Shown: in pieces, positions 43,862 to 54,166 of the stretch
How positions within the stretch are numbered: position 1 is the stretch's first letter
How the letters are laid out: each line of letters opens with the position of its first letter
Source: JAJEEA01 sp965243615
GTDB lineage: Bacteria; Acidobacteriota; Vicinamibacteria; Vicinamibacterales; UBA8438
NCBI GenBank assembly: GCA_965243615.1
Contig: CBDEVO010000003.1
Location: 1,984,001-2,048,000 of the forward strand
Reading direction: 5' to 3'
DNA length: 64,000 nt
Program-made: the position numbers and the translations under genes
The notes under the pieces: generated by a model
What the model was told of the DNA's origin: nothing
The model's database searches: none
Seen by the model: the letters and a program-made list of their open reading frames with translations, nothing else

Positions 43862-45436
43862 TCAGGGAGCGACGGCATCGACCGGCACGTCGCGCAGGCG
43901 CTCCTGCACGGTGCCCGGAATGCCGAGGTCGGTGTCGGCGCCGAGGCGGGCGAGGAGCTCGGCCGTCTCGGGCCAGCTCTGGAACTGGAACGACTGCTTG
44001 GCCCCTTCCGCCATGCGGTAGGGGGTGCGGCCCCGGAAGTCGCGGGCGTCGATGTCGGCGCCCTCGGCCACGAGGGACTCGATGACCTCGTTCAGGCCCC
44101 GGAAGGTCGCGCCGTGCAGGGCGGTGAAGTCGGCCTCGTTGGTCGCGTTGACGTCGGCGCCGGCGTCCACGAGCAGGCGCACCGCCGCCTCTGCCGTCGG
44201 CGACCGCACCCCCCGGGGCTGGCGGGGCGTATAGGTGGCCCGGCCCAGGCCGGCGGCCGCCATCAGCGGGGTGGTCCCGTCGACGGTGGTCAGGGTCAGG
44301 TCGGCGCCGGCCGCGAGCAGCCGCGTCAGTATCTCGGTGCTGCTGCCGGTGAAGCTGGGGATGACGCTGAACACCTGGCTGGGCGCGCCGTTCAGGTCGA
44401 ACGCGGCCACCCAGAGGGGAGTGGCGCCCTGCAGGTCGCCGGTGCCGGGGGCGAACGGCTCGAACGCGCCCTTTCGCGGATAGCCGATGTAGGACATCAG
44501 CATTGCCCACGAGGTGATTCGCGCGTTGGGGTCGGCGCCGGCGGCGAGCAGGGCGTCGACCAGCTCCAGCCGCTCGGCCGCGCCGAGGCGGCCGCCGACA
44601 CGGCCGTGGCGGCGGTACCAGTCGCCCAGCCACGTGCCGACGCCGCCGGCGGCGGCGTGCAGGGCCGCGACCCCGCCCGCCCGGTGATTGGGGTCGGCGC
44701 CCTCGTCGAGCAGGAACCGGGCGAACCCGGCCTGGCCCGCGATGATCGCGAACGGCAGGGCGTGGGTGCCGTCGGACCCCGGCGTGTTGACGTCGACGCC
44801 GGCCTCGACGAGAGCGCGGCCCATGGCTACGTCGCCGTTGCGCGCCGCGAACATGAGCGTCGTGAACCCGGCGGAGGTCTCCAGGGTCGGGTCCGCCCCG
44901 CGCGCGAGCAGCAGGCGCGCGACGTCGTGGTGAGGCGCCGCGAGCGCCCACATCAGCGCGGTGCTCCGGGTCTCGGCGGTGACCGCGTTCACGTCCGCCC
45001 CGTGGTCGAGGAGCGTCTCCACGATGGCCGCCTCGCCGGTGCGCGCCGCCGTCATCAGGGGGGTGAGGCCGCTCGTCCGGGCCGCGCCGGCGTCGGCGCC
45101 GCCGTCCAGCAGCAGCCCGACCATCGCGAGGCTGGCGTTCTCGGCCGCCCGCTCGAGGGGCGTCACCCCGTGGTCGTCGGCCGCGTTGGCGTCCGCCCCC
45201 GCCTCGAGGAGCCGCGCCGCGAGGGCGAGGTCGTCCCAGTGCGCGGCCCACATCAGGGCGGTGGCCCCGTCCGGACGCCGCGCGTTCACCTCGGCGCCGC
45301 CCGCGAGCAGCGCCTCGACCGCGGCCGCGTCCTGGGCGGCCACCGCGTCGACCAGGCTCGGGCCCTGCCCGGCCGCGTCGGGCGCGGCGCCGGCGGCAAT
45401 GGCCAGGGACACCAGGCAGACGACGATGGCTCGCAT
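43862..45436 (-). CDS. Secreted ankyrin-repeat protein, paralog 1
   Basis: A 524-aa protein with signal peptide (MRAIVVCLVSLAIAAGAAPD). AAGGAG lies 6 bases before ATG 45436. About a dozen ankyrin repeats follow (SLVDAVAAQDAAAVEALLAG, GATALMWAAHWDDLALAARL, DDHGVTPLERAAENASLAMV), interrupted by a longer insert (about 265-300, HAAAGGVGTWLGDWYRRHG) and ending in FRGRTPYRMAEGAKQSFQFQ and GIPGTVQERLRDVP. It shares this unusual end and insert with the paralog at 47322. A TATTAT/ATAATA box lies at 45483-45488. Periplasmic interaction scaffold is inferred; partners unknown. Confidence 0.9.
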   Translation of the reverse strand: MRAIVVCLVSLAIAAGAAPDAAGQGPSLVDAVAAQDAAAVEALLAGGAEVNARRPDGATALMWAAHWDDLALAARLLEAGADANAADDHGVTPLERAAENASLAMVGLLLDGGADAGAARTSGLTPLMTAARTGEAAIVETLLDHGADVNAVTAETRSTALMWALAAPHHDVARLLLARGADPTLETSAGFTTLMFAARNGDVAMGRALVEAGVDVNTPGSDGTHALPFAIIAGQAGFARFLLDEGADPNHRAGGVAALHAAAGGVGTWLGDWYRRHGRVGGRLGAAERLELVDALLAAGADPNARITSWAMLMSYIGYPRKGAFEPFAPGTGDLQGATPLWVAAFDLNGAPSQVFSVIPSFTGSSTEILTRLLAAGADLTLTTVDGTTPLMAAAGLGRATYTPRQPRGVRSPTAEAAVRLLVDAGADVNATNEADFTALHGATFRGLNEVIESLVAEGADIDARDFRGRTPYRMAEGAKQSFQFQSWPETAELLARLGADTDLGIPGTVQERLRDVPVDAVAP

Positions 45437-45587
45437 TCCGCTCTCCTTCAGGCCGTGCCGTTCCGCGGCCAACGACGCACCCTATTATGCCGTGAGAGGC
45501 GAGGGCTCCGATAGGATCCGTGAGGCGACGCGGAACCGCGAGGCGGTGAGCGCGGGTCGGGCGATTGTCGCGGGAAGGGGAACGGTC

Positions 45588-47093
45588 ATGGTGTTCAGGG
45601 GCGTCGTGGCGGGGGTTGCGTGCTTCGTCGCGCTCGGGGCGTCGTCGTCCCCGGTCAGTGGGGACGGCCGGGGGACTGCCGCGGCTGCGGCCGTCGAGGT
45701 CGGTCCCGGCGCGGCGGGGCCGACGGCCGGTCGCCACGGGCAGGAGCCGCCCGCGATGGAGGTTGCGAACCGGTGCGACGTGTCCCCTGGAGCATCGGAC
45801 GAGACCATCGTCGCCGGCCGGTTGCTCCTGGGCGCGGCCGACGCCGAGCGCGGCGCGGTCCTCGTCGCCAGCGGCCGGATCGCGTCCGTCGGCGAGCCCG
45901 CCGCCGTGCGAGCGTCGGCCCCGGAGGCCACCGTCATCGACTGCGGCTCCGCCTACGTCTCACCCGGGCTCGTCAACGCCCACGAGCACCCCAACGTCAG
46001 CGGGGGGTTCCCCGATCCGGGGATGCGTCCGGTCTACACGCACCGCGAGCAGTGGCAGGGCCTCGCCGGCGACGAGCATTACCCGCTCGAGTACGCGAGG
46101 ACCGATGCTCCCGTCCAGCAGTTCTGGATCGAGCTCCGTCATCTGGTCGCGGGCACGACGACGCTCGGCGGGTCGGGGGCGGTGGCGGGGCTGCTCAAGA
46201 ACGCGGGCTGGCGGGACGATCCGGCGTACGTCTACCGGGCCGACATGCAGACGTTCCCCTACGGCACCGCCAGCGAATCGTTCTCCGGGCTCACCTGTCC
46301 CTACGAGGGACCGGCGCCCGTCGAGCCGAGGTCGAGCCCCGGGTTTCCGCCGGACGCGCCCTACACGCCGCACATCGCCGAGGGCACGGACTGCACGGCG
46401 GCCCTCGAGGGCCGGTTCTACCTGGATCACGTCGCGGCCAACCCGGGCCGCCGCTACGCGCTCATCCACGGCGTCGGACTCGACCCCGCGAGCATCGAGC
46501 GGCTCGGAGGCCTGGACGTCACCCTCGTCTGGTCGCCCCGGTCGAACCTGGCGCTGTACGGCGAGACGGTGGACGTGCCCGACGCCCTGGAGGCCGGCGC
46601 CCGCGTCGCGATCGGCTCGGACTGGTCGTACTCGGGCTCGTACAACCTCCTCGAGGAACTCCGCTGCGCCGGGGGCGTCGATGCGGGGCTGTGGGACGAC
46701 CGCCTGTCGGCCCGCGATCTCTGGGAGATGGCCACCCGCCACGGCGCCTACGCCCTCGGCATCGAGGACCGGACGGGGCGCCTGGCGCCGGGGCTCGCCG
46801 CCGACCTCGTGGTCTTCCGCGGCCGATCCGGCGACCCGTACGCCGACCTCACCGCCTCGACGCCCGCCGACGTCATCGCGACCTTCGTCGACGGCGGGCT
46901 CGTGAGCGGACGCGCCGACGCCTTCGAGCCGACGGGTCTGCCCGCTGCCTGCGCGAACCGCATCGGCGACCATTTCCTGTGCGTCGACTACGACGGCTAC
47001 CCGTTCGACCACGACGAGCTGCTGCGGGCCAACGCGAGCGCAGTCCCGTTGTTCTCCACCGACCGGCAGGCGGGCTGCGGGATCTTCGAGTGA
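45588..47093 (+). CDS. Exported amidohydrolase-superfamily protein
   Basis: A 501-aa protein starting MVFRGVVAGVACFVALGASS (signal). Metal-binding motifs: His-x-His in VNAHEHPNVSG, a His in ALIHGVGLD and Asp in IGSDWSYSGS. The terminal part (GRLAPGLAADLVVFRG) is the usual composite beta-sandwich closing. Family members hydrolyse cyclic amides, imidazolones or dipeptides. It lies between two ankyrin paralogs, one divergent and one downstream, suggesting a shared module. Four Cys in the C-terminal half suggest disulfides. Confidence 0.88.
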   Translation: MVFRGVVAGVACFVALGASSSPVSGDGRGTAAAAAVEVGPGAAGPTAGRHGQEPPAMEVANRCDVSPGASDETIVAGRLLLGAADAERGAVLVASGRIASVGEPAAVRASAPEATVIDCGSAYVSPGLVNAHEHPNVSGGFPDPGMRPVYTHREQWQGLAGDEHYPLEYARTDAPVQQFWIELRHLVAGTTTLGGSGAVAGLLKNAGWRDDPAYVYRADMQTFPYGTASESFSGLTCPYEGPAPVEPRSSPGFPPDAPYTPHIAEGTDCTAALEGRFYLDHVAANPGRRYALIHGVGLDPASIERLGGLDVTLVWSPRSNLALYGETVDVPDALEAGARVAIGSDWSYSGSYNLLEELRCAGGVDAGLWDDRLSARDLWEMATRHGAYALGIEDRTGRLAPGLAADLVVFRGRSGDPYADLTASTPADVIATFVDGGLVSGRADAFEPTGLPAACANRIGDHFLCVDYDGYPFDHDELLRANASAVPLFSTDRQAGCGIFE

Positions 47094-47236
47094 CCGCGGG
47101 TCGGTGAATCGTGACGGAACGTCATCTTGGTCGGCTCGGCCGCGATGACTTCGCCGCCGTCCTTGACCGCGGGTCGGTTAATCGTGACGGAACGTCATCC
47201 TCGTCGGCTCGGTCGTGATGACTTCGCCGTCGGCCT
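47091..47236. repeat. 73-bp tandem repeat, two copies, starting at a stop codon
   Basis: Units 47091-47163 and 47164-47236 differ at only a few positions. Each contains TGACCGCGGGTCGGT, the palindrome TGACGGAACGTCA and GATGACTTCGCCG. The first unit begins with the amidohydrolase TGA. TATACT (47241-47246) just after the second unit may be the -10 box of the ankyrin gene, placing the palindromes where a regulator could bind. Confidence 0.85.
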
Positions 47237-47321
47237 GCCCTATACTGCCCGTGATTCGCCGATAGCGACTCGTATTGCGGAACCGCCGCCTCGGAGCAAG
47301 CGGTTGCGGGGGAGAAAGACC

Positions 47322-48911
47322 ATGCAGCGAGTGTCCGTCACCGTCGTCGTCGCAGGGATGTTGCTGGCGGCCGGTGCGGCCTCCGGCCAGGACGTCCGGC
47401 TCGTCGACGCGGTAGCGGCCCAGGACGCACAGACGGTGCGGGCCCTGCTCGACGCCGGCGCCGACGTGAACGCGTCGCGCGCCGACGGGGCGACGGCGCT
47501 GCTATGGGCGGCCCATTGGGACGACGCGGATCTCGCGGGCCGGCTCATCCGGGCCGGCGCGGACGTGAACGCGGCCGACGACCACGGCGTGACCCCCCTC
47601 GAGCGGGCGGCCGAGAACGCCAGCCTGCCGATGGTCGAGCGCCTGCTGGCCGCCGGCGCCCGCGCGGACGTCGCCCGCACGAGCGGGCTGACGCCGCTGA
47701 TGACGGCGGCGCGGACCGGCAGCGTGGCCGTGGTCGAGGCGCTGCTCGCGCGCGGTGCGGACGCCAACGCGGCGACCCGCGAGACCCGGAGCACCGCCCT
47801 GATGTGGGCGGTGGCGGGGTCGCATCCCGCGGTGGTGCGCGCGCTCCTCGACGCCGGCGCCGATCCCCACCCGTCGACCGCCAAGGGGTTCACGCCCATG
47901 CTCTACGCCGCCCGCAACGGCGACGTGGCGATGGCCGAGACGCTGCTCGAGGCCGGCGTCCACCCCGACGAGACGGGGACCGACGGCACCCACGCCCTGC
48001 CCTACGCCATCGTCTCCGGCCACGACGCGTTCGCGCACTTCCTGATCGAGCGCGGCGCCGACCCGAACGGGAAGATGGCCGGCGTGCCGGCCCTGCACGC
48101 CGCCGCGGGCAGCATCTTCACGTGGATGACCGACTGGAACCGCCGGCACAACGACATCGACCGTTACGCCCAGTTCGGGCGGAGCGGCCTCGACTCGGAC
48201 CGCCGGCTGGGACTGGTCGAGGCCCTGCTTGTCGCCGGCGCCGACCCGAACGGGCGCATCACGACCTCGGCGATGATCATGAACTACATCGGCTATCCCC
48301 GGAAGGGCGCCTTCGAGCCGTTCGCGTGCGGCACCGGCGACCTCCGCGGGGCCACGCCGCTGTGGGTGGCGGCGTTCGAGCTGAACCGCCCCGCCCCCCG
48401 GTACTCCGGCGCTCCTCGCAGCTACACCCCGAGCGGCGGCGCGATTCTCGAGGCCCTGCTCGCGGCCGGCGCCGACCAGCACCTGACCACCGTCGACGGG
48501 ACGACGCCGTTCATGGCCGCGGCCGGGCTCGGCCGCTCGACCTACACGCCGCGCGAGCCGCGGGGCGTCCGGTCGCCCGGCGCGGAGGCGGCGGTCCGCA
48601 TTCTCCTCGACGCGGGGGCCGACATCGACGCCGTCAACGAGGCCGACTTCACGGCCCTGCACGGGGCCGCGTTCCGCGGGCTGAACGAGGTCGTCGAGTA
48701 CCTGGTGGCCAACGGCGCCGACATCGACGCGCGCGACTTCCGCGGCCGCACCGCGTACCGGATGGCCGAGGGATCGAAGCAGTCGTTCCAGTTCCAGAGC
48801 TGGCCGGAGACCGCCGCCCTCCTCGCACGCCTCGGGGCGAACACGCGTCTCGGTATTCCCGGCACCGTGCAGGAGCGCCTGCGCGACGTGCCGCGCACGG
48901 CGGAACAGTAG
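47322..48911 (+). CDS. Secreted ankyrin-repeat protein, paralog 2
   Basis: A 529-aa protein with signal peptide (MQRVSVTVVVAGMLLAAGAA) and GGGGGAG about 7 bases before ATG 47322. Ankyrin repeats run almost the whole length (RLVDAVAAQDAQTVRALLDA, GVTPLERAAENASLPMVERL, FTPMLYAARNGDVAMAETLL). It has the same block order, insert (HAAAGSIFTWMTDWNRRHN) and C-terminus as the paralog at 43862-45436, showing duplication around the amidohydrolase. Differences concentrate in the N-terminal signal and around the insert. Confidence 0.9.
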   Translation: MQRVSVTVVVAGMLLAAGAASGQDVRLVDAVAAQDAQTVRALLDAGADVNASRADGATALLWAAHWDDADLAGRLIRAGADVNAADDHGVTPLERAAENASLPMVERLLAAGARADVARTSGLTPLMTAARTGSVAVVEALLARGADANAATRETRSTALMWAVAGSHPAVVRALLDAGADPHPSTAKGFTPMLYAARNGDVAMAETLLEAGVHPDETGTDGTHALPYAIVSGHDAFAHFLIERGADPNGKMAGVPALHAAAGSIFTWMTDWNRRHNDIDRYAQFGRSGLDSDRRLGLVEALLVAGADPNGRITTSAMIMNYIGYPRKGAFEPFACGTGDLRGATPLWVAAFELNRPAPRYSGAPRSYTPSGGAILEALLAAGADQHLTTVDGTTPFMAAAGLGRSTYTPREPRGVRSPGAEAAVRILLDAGADIDAVNEADFTALHGAAFRGLNEVVEYLVANGADIDARDFRGRTAYRMAEGSKQSFQFQSWPETAALLARLGANTRLGIPGTVQERLRDVPRTAEQ

Positions 48912-48975
48912 GCGTCTGCGCCGTCTCGCGGTGCAGGTCACGGTGGGTCGGCTGGCACGGGGAGCGGAGCCGTGG

Positions 48976-49017
48976 CGCGACCAGTGGTCGCGTTGGGAGT
49001 TCGCCGGCGCGAACTCC
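48976..49017. terminator. Two hairpins downstream of the ankyrin gene
   Basis: GCGACCA/TGGTCGC (48976-48990) and GGAGTTCGC/GCGAACTCC (48996-49017, loop CGGC) lie in the 250-bp gap before the ammonium transporter. The second has a 9-bp perfect stem and is the better terminator candidate. No T-tract. Confidence 0.5.
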
Positions 49018-49165
49018 TGCGGCGACGGTTCCCGGGCGAGCCTCTGCCGGGCACTCTTCCGGCCGCCGACTCCGCGGGGGCGAGACCGCCCCGCTGCACA
49101 CTCCCGCGCCTGGTCCGGCGCCCCGCGCCGCCGGCGAGGCATCGGGGGGAGGAAGGAGCGAGGGA

Positions 49166-50437
<1,272 letters not shown>

Positions 50438-50574
50438 TGACGCGTCGTGGCGCGATGGGGTACCGTGAAACGGACGCGGTCGCCGAAGGAACGGCGGCTC
50501 CGGGTTCCGTAGTGGAACACCCGCGTTGTACCAGGCAGCCTGCGGTGGAACCCCGCGCTACCGCCGCACCCGAA

Positions 50575-50601
50575 GGGCGCCGGCGGACAGCCGGGGCGCC
50601 C
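50575..50601 (+). terminator. Hairpin after the ammonium transporter gene
   Basis: GGGCGCC (50575-50581) pairs with GGCGCCC (50595-50601), with a further GGC/GCC pairing inside and a small bulge. It lies 138 bp after the amt stop. No T-tract. Confidence 0.45.
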
Positions 50602-50646
50602 GCCTGACAAGGCGTGAGGACAACTCGGTCAGGCGGGATGCATCGC

Positions 50647-50754
50647 CGGTCGAATGCAGCGGGACTTTCGCCACGTGCTGCTGGACCGCCCGGTCGAATG
50701 CAGCGGGATGATCGGCCACGCGGGCTCGTGGATTGCGGATCGAACGAAGCGGGA
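50647..50754 (+). repeat. Three spaced repeats (44-45 bp period) upstream of a secreted-protein gene
   Basis: CGGTCGAATGCAGCGGGA occurs at 50647-50664 and 50691-50708, and a variant CGGATCGAACGAAGCGGGA at 50736-50754, i.e. at 44- and 45-bp steps, ending 36 bp before the ATG at 50791. Spacing of about four helical turns would put the sites on one face of DNA. The rest of the 353-bp gap holds only the hairpin at 50575-50601. Confidence 0.7.
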
Positions 50755-50790
50755 ATCGAACCGAGCAGAAAGCGGCAAGGAGCAGCGGCC

Positions 50791-51807
50791 ATGAGGAAGC
50801 AGAGGTTGGCACGGGCGTTGGTGATGGCGGCGGTGGGCTTGGCGGCGCTCCCGCTCGCGGCGGCGGGGCAGGCCCCCGAAGGCTGGACGGTCCCGCGGAC
50901 AGCGGACGGCCATCCCGACCTGCAGGGCATTTGGGCCAACAACAGCGCCACTCCGATGGAGCGGCCCGAGCAGCTCGGCGACAAGGCGCGGCTGACCGAC
51001 GAGGAGCTCGCCGACCTGACCGCCCGCATCCAGGCGTTCCGCGATGCCGAGCAGGCCGGCGACCTGCTGGGCGACCGCTTGATCCAGCAGGCTCTGGGCA
51101 ACGCCGAGTTCCAGGACTTCGACGTCGTCACCGGCAACTACAACGCGTTCTGGCTGGTCGAGCGGACCCTGGACAACCGCACGTCGCTCATCATCGATCC
51201 GCCGAACGGGCGCCGGCCGCCGCTGACCGACGCGGCCCAGGCCCGCCGGCGGGCGGCGCAGGCCGGCGGCCTCGGGGCGACCAGCTCCGACGGGCCCGAG
51301 GACCGCACGCTGGGCGACCGCTGCCTGTTCTTCGGCGTGCCCAACATGGGTTCCGGCTACAACAGCTACACGCAGATCTTCCAGACGGAGGATCAGGTCG
51401 TGATGATCCAGGAGATGGGCCACCACTCCCGAACGATCCCGCTCGACGGGCGCCCGCACCTCCACGAGAACATCGCGCAGTGGGCGGGGAACTCGCGCGG
51501 GCGCTGGGAGGGGGACACCCTCGTCGTCGAGACCCGCAACTACGACCCGCGCACCCGCTACAGCGGCGCCTCGGCGGGGTTGGTCCTCGTCGAGCGGTTC
51601 GAGCGTATCGCCCCCGACGTGCTGCGGCACGAGATCACCCTGAACGACCCGGACACGTGGACGCGGCCGTGGACGGTGGAGCTGCTGCTCGACGGCACGC
51701 GGGACCCGATCTTCGAGTACGCCTGCCACGAGGGCAACTACGCCATGCCGGGCATCCTCGCCGGCGCCCGCGCCGAGGAGCGCGCGGCGGCGGAGGGCGG
51801 GCAGTAG
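50791..51807 (+). CDS. Secreted protein of the acidobacterial 'DLQGIW' family
   Basis: A 338-aa paralog of the protein at 12897. Signal peptide MRKQRLARALVMAAVGLAAL, then RTADGHPDLQGIWANNSATP. Conserved blocks in the same order: NAFWLVERTLDNRTSLIIDP, DRCLFFGVPN, YTQIFQTEDQVVMIQEMGHH, RWEGDTLVVETRNY and FEYACHEGNYAMPGILAGAR. AAGGAG lies 8 bases upstream. The family has no proven activity. The strongly conserved His/Asp/Glu positions (QEMGHHSRTIPLDGRPH; YACHEGNY) could bind metal. Confidence 0.85.
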   Translation: MRKQRLARALVMAAVGLAALPLAAAGQAPEGWTVPRTADGHPDLQGIWANNSATPMERPEQLGDKARLTDEELADLTARIQAFRDAEQAGDLLGDRLIQQALGNAEFQDFDVVTGNYNAFWLVERTLDNRTSLIIDPPNGRRPPLTDAAQARRRAAQAGGLGATSSDGPEDRTLGDRCLFFGVPNMGSGYNSYTQIFQTEDQVVMIQEMGHHSRTIPLDGRPHLHENIAQWAGNSRGRWEGDTLVVETRNYDPRTRYSGASAGLVLVERFERIAPDVLRHEITLNDPDTWTRPWTVELLLDGTRDPIFEYACHEGNYAMPGILAGARAEERAAAEGGQ

Positions 51808-51898
51808 GACCTCGCGCCGCGGTACGAAGGGAACGGCGATTTCGGGCGGGCGGCGGGGGCTGCCCGCCCGGTTCGCGTACAGGCACGGAGGTGATCGA

Positions 51899-53896
51899 AT
51901 GAGGCTCTACCGGGTGGGTGTTGCATGCGGGCTGGCGGCGCTGATGGCCGCCGTGGCCGGGACGCGCGCGCAGGAGCCGGCGGGCGTCGCGCTCGACGCG
52001 GACGACATCGGCGGCGTGGTCACGAGCGCACAGGGGCCGGAGGCCGGGGTCTGGGTGATCGCCGAGACCCGCGACCTGCCCACCCCGTTCGCGCGCATCG
52101 TGGTCACCGACGACGAAGGGCGGTACGTGGTTCCCGACCTCCCCGAGGCCGACTACGAGGTCTTCGTGCGCGGCTACGGCCTCCTCGACTCCGAGCGGGT
52201 GGCCGGCGTGCGGGGGCAGCGCCTGGACCTTGCGGCGGCGGTGGCCCCGGACGGCCGGTCGGCCGCGGCCGTCTATCCCCCCGGCTCGTGGCTCAGCCTG
52301 CTCGAGATCCCCGACGGCGACATCCCGCCGCAGCAGGTCGCGTCGACGGTCAAGTCGTGCCTGCAGTGCCACCCCCTCGGCAACGAGGGCACCCGGCGGA
52401 TACCCGCGCACCTCGCGGATCTCCCCGCCGACGAGGCATGGCTGCAACGCCTGAACAGCGAGCTCTTCGGCGGCAGCATGATGACCGGCATGTTCCGGGG
52501 GCTCGGGGAGCAGGCCGGGATGTTCGGCCGCTGGACCGACGCCATCGCCGCCGGCGCCTATCCCGAGCCCCCGCCGCGGCCGTCGGGGCTCGAGCGCAAC
52601 GTCGTGATCACCGTCTGGGACTGGGCCACCCCCCAGGGCTCGCGCAGCGACTCGCAGGGCACCTACGCGTGGAACCAGACCCTGAACGCGGGCGGGCGCG
52701 TCTACGGCGTCCACCAGGAGGACACCATGCTGTCGTGGCTCGACCCGGCGACCCACGAGGTCGGCCGCATCGAGCTCGACGCCCAGGGGCTGCGCAGCAT
52801 CGCCATGGACGGCGAGGGGCGGGTCTGGGCCACCGCGCGGCTCGATCCCGGTGATGCCCCGCCGGACTTCTGTGGTCCGGGGTCGGACAATCCGTACCTG
52901 GCCAACTTCCGCCCGACCGGCAGCCCCAAGCAGGCCGTCGTCTACGACCCGCGCGACGGCTCGGTCGAGAAGATCCCGTCCTGCCTCGCCGTCGACCACA
53001 ACCACTTCACCGACGAGGCGGACGAGCCCATCTACTTCGGGGTGAACGACGCGGTGGGGTGGATTAGCACCGAGGTGTGGGACGAGACCGGCGACGCCGA
53101 GGCGTCGCAGGGCTGGTGCCCCGCCGTGCTCGACACCAACGGCGACGGCGTCATCACCGAGTGGACGGAGCCCGACGAACCGATCAGCCCCGGCCTCGAC
53201 CGCCGCATCGAGTTCGGCTGCTACTCCATCGGGGTCGACACCAACGACGGCAGCCTGTGGTGCGCGGGAATCGGCGAGGACGACAACAGGCTCGTGCGCT
53301 TCGTGCGGGGCGACGACCCGCCGGAGAGCTGCATGGCGGAGGTGTTCGAGGCGCCGGAGCTGGACACCCCCATCTTCAAGAGCGGCGGGGTGGCGGTGGA
53401 CGGCGACGGCATCGTGTGGCTCAACTGGCGGGGGTCGGACCAGGTCACCAGCTTCGACCGCAGCCGCTGCGACGTGACGAGCGGGCCCGGCGCCACCGGC
53501 CGGCACTGCCCCGAGGGCTGGGCCGTCCACCAGATGGAGCGCCCCAACCTGCAGGGCACGCCGTCGCCCCTCCACGCCGAGATGATGTACCTGACCCAGA
53601 TCGACCACGCCGACGTGCTCGGCCTCGGCGGCGAGTCGGTCATCACCGGCCCCGTCAACAGCTACTCGCTGCAGGTGCTGATTCCCGCGACCGGCGAGTT
53701 CCTGGACATGGTCGTGCCCTATCCCAAGGGCTTCTTCTCGCGCTCGGCCCAGGGCCGCATCGACGATCCGGACGCGGGGTGGAAGGGGCGCGGCCTCTGG
53801 TCGAACTACTCGACCTACACGCCCCACTTCATCGAGGGCGGCACCGGGCCGAAGATCGTCAAGTTCCAGATGCGGCCCACGCCGCTCGATCGATAG
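51899..53896 (+). CDS. Secreted multidomain protein: carboxypeptidase-regulatory-like domain, heme c motif, beta-propeller
   Basis: A 665-aa exported protein. GGAGGTGATC, almost a full complement of the 16S tail, precedes ATG 51899. Signal peptide 1-24; a CarbopepD_reg-like beta-sandwich at about 36-115 (FARIVVTDDEGRYVVPDLPE); a covalent heme motif Cys154-Leu-Gln-Cys157-His158 (SCLQCHPLG); then from about 240 a streptogramin-lyase/NHL-like propeller (LRSIAMDGEGRVWATARLDP, FKSGGVAVDGDGIVWLNWRG). Several Cys pairs suggest disulfides. The likely role is periplasmic redox or lyase chemistry; no specific reaction can be assigned. Confidence 0.85.
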   Translation: MRLYRVGVACGLAALMAAVAGTRAQEPAGVALDADDIGGVVTSAQGPEAGVWVIAETRDLPTPFARIVVTDDEGRYVVPDLPEADYEVFVRGYGLLDSERVAGVRGQRLDLAAAVAPDGRSAAAVYPPGSWLSLLEIPDGDIPPQQVASTVKSCLQCHPLGNEGTRRIPAHLADLPADEAWLQRLNSELFGGSMMTGMFRGLGEQAGMFGRWTDAIAAGAYPEPPPRPSGLERNVVITVWDWATPQGSRSDSQGTYAWNQTLNAGGRVYGVHQEDTMLSWLDPATHEVGRIELDAQGLRSIAMDGEGRVWATARLDPGDAPPDFCGPGSDNPYLANFRPTGSPKQAVVYDPRDGSVEKIPSCLAVDHNHFTDEADEPIYFGVNDAVGWISTEVWDETGDAEASQGWCPAVLDTNGDGVITEWTEPDEPISPGLDRRIEFGCYSIGVDTNDGSLWCAGIGEDDNRLVRFVRGDDPPESCMAEVFEAPELDTPIFKSGGVAVDGDGIVWLNWRGSDQVTSFDRSRCDVTSGPGATGRHCPEGWAVHQMERPNLQGTPSPLHAEMMYLTQIDHADVLGLGGESVITGPVNSYSLQVLIPATGEFLDMVVPYPKGFFSRSAQGRIDDPDAGWKGRGLWSNYSTYTPHFIEGGTGPKIVKFQMRPTPLDR

Positions 53897-54166
53897 GCGC
53901 TTGCGCCATGGCATGGCGCGGGCTCCCGGCAGGGCCGGTCGGGTGCCGGTAGGAGCCGGCGGGCGACGATTGGCGGGCCGGCCCCCTCGCGCCGGGGACC
54001 CGCGCCGCCGAGGTGTGGGTCGAGGTGCCGGAGGGCGGCTCGCCCCGGCGCCGGCCGGGCCTGACCATGCACCGCCGGGGGGCGGACGGCACCGCCCCGG
54101 CCTGCCGCGACGAGGCGGATCTGCTCGCCCGCCTCGGTGCGCGGCGTCGGTGACGCGGAACGCCGG
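53897..54166. other. Gap with a start-less, protein-like frame
   Basis: Between the propeller protein and the convergent quinoprotein-like gene. On the plus strand a frame running from about 53951 to 54153 reads EPAGDDWRAGPLAPGTRAAE, then VWVEVPEGGSPRRRPGLTMH and ends DEADLLARLGARRR. It has coding-like composition but no upstream start codon, so it may be a gene remnant. No terminator stands out. Confidence 0.3.
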
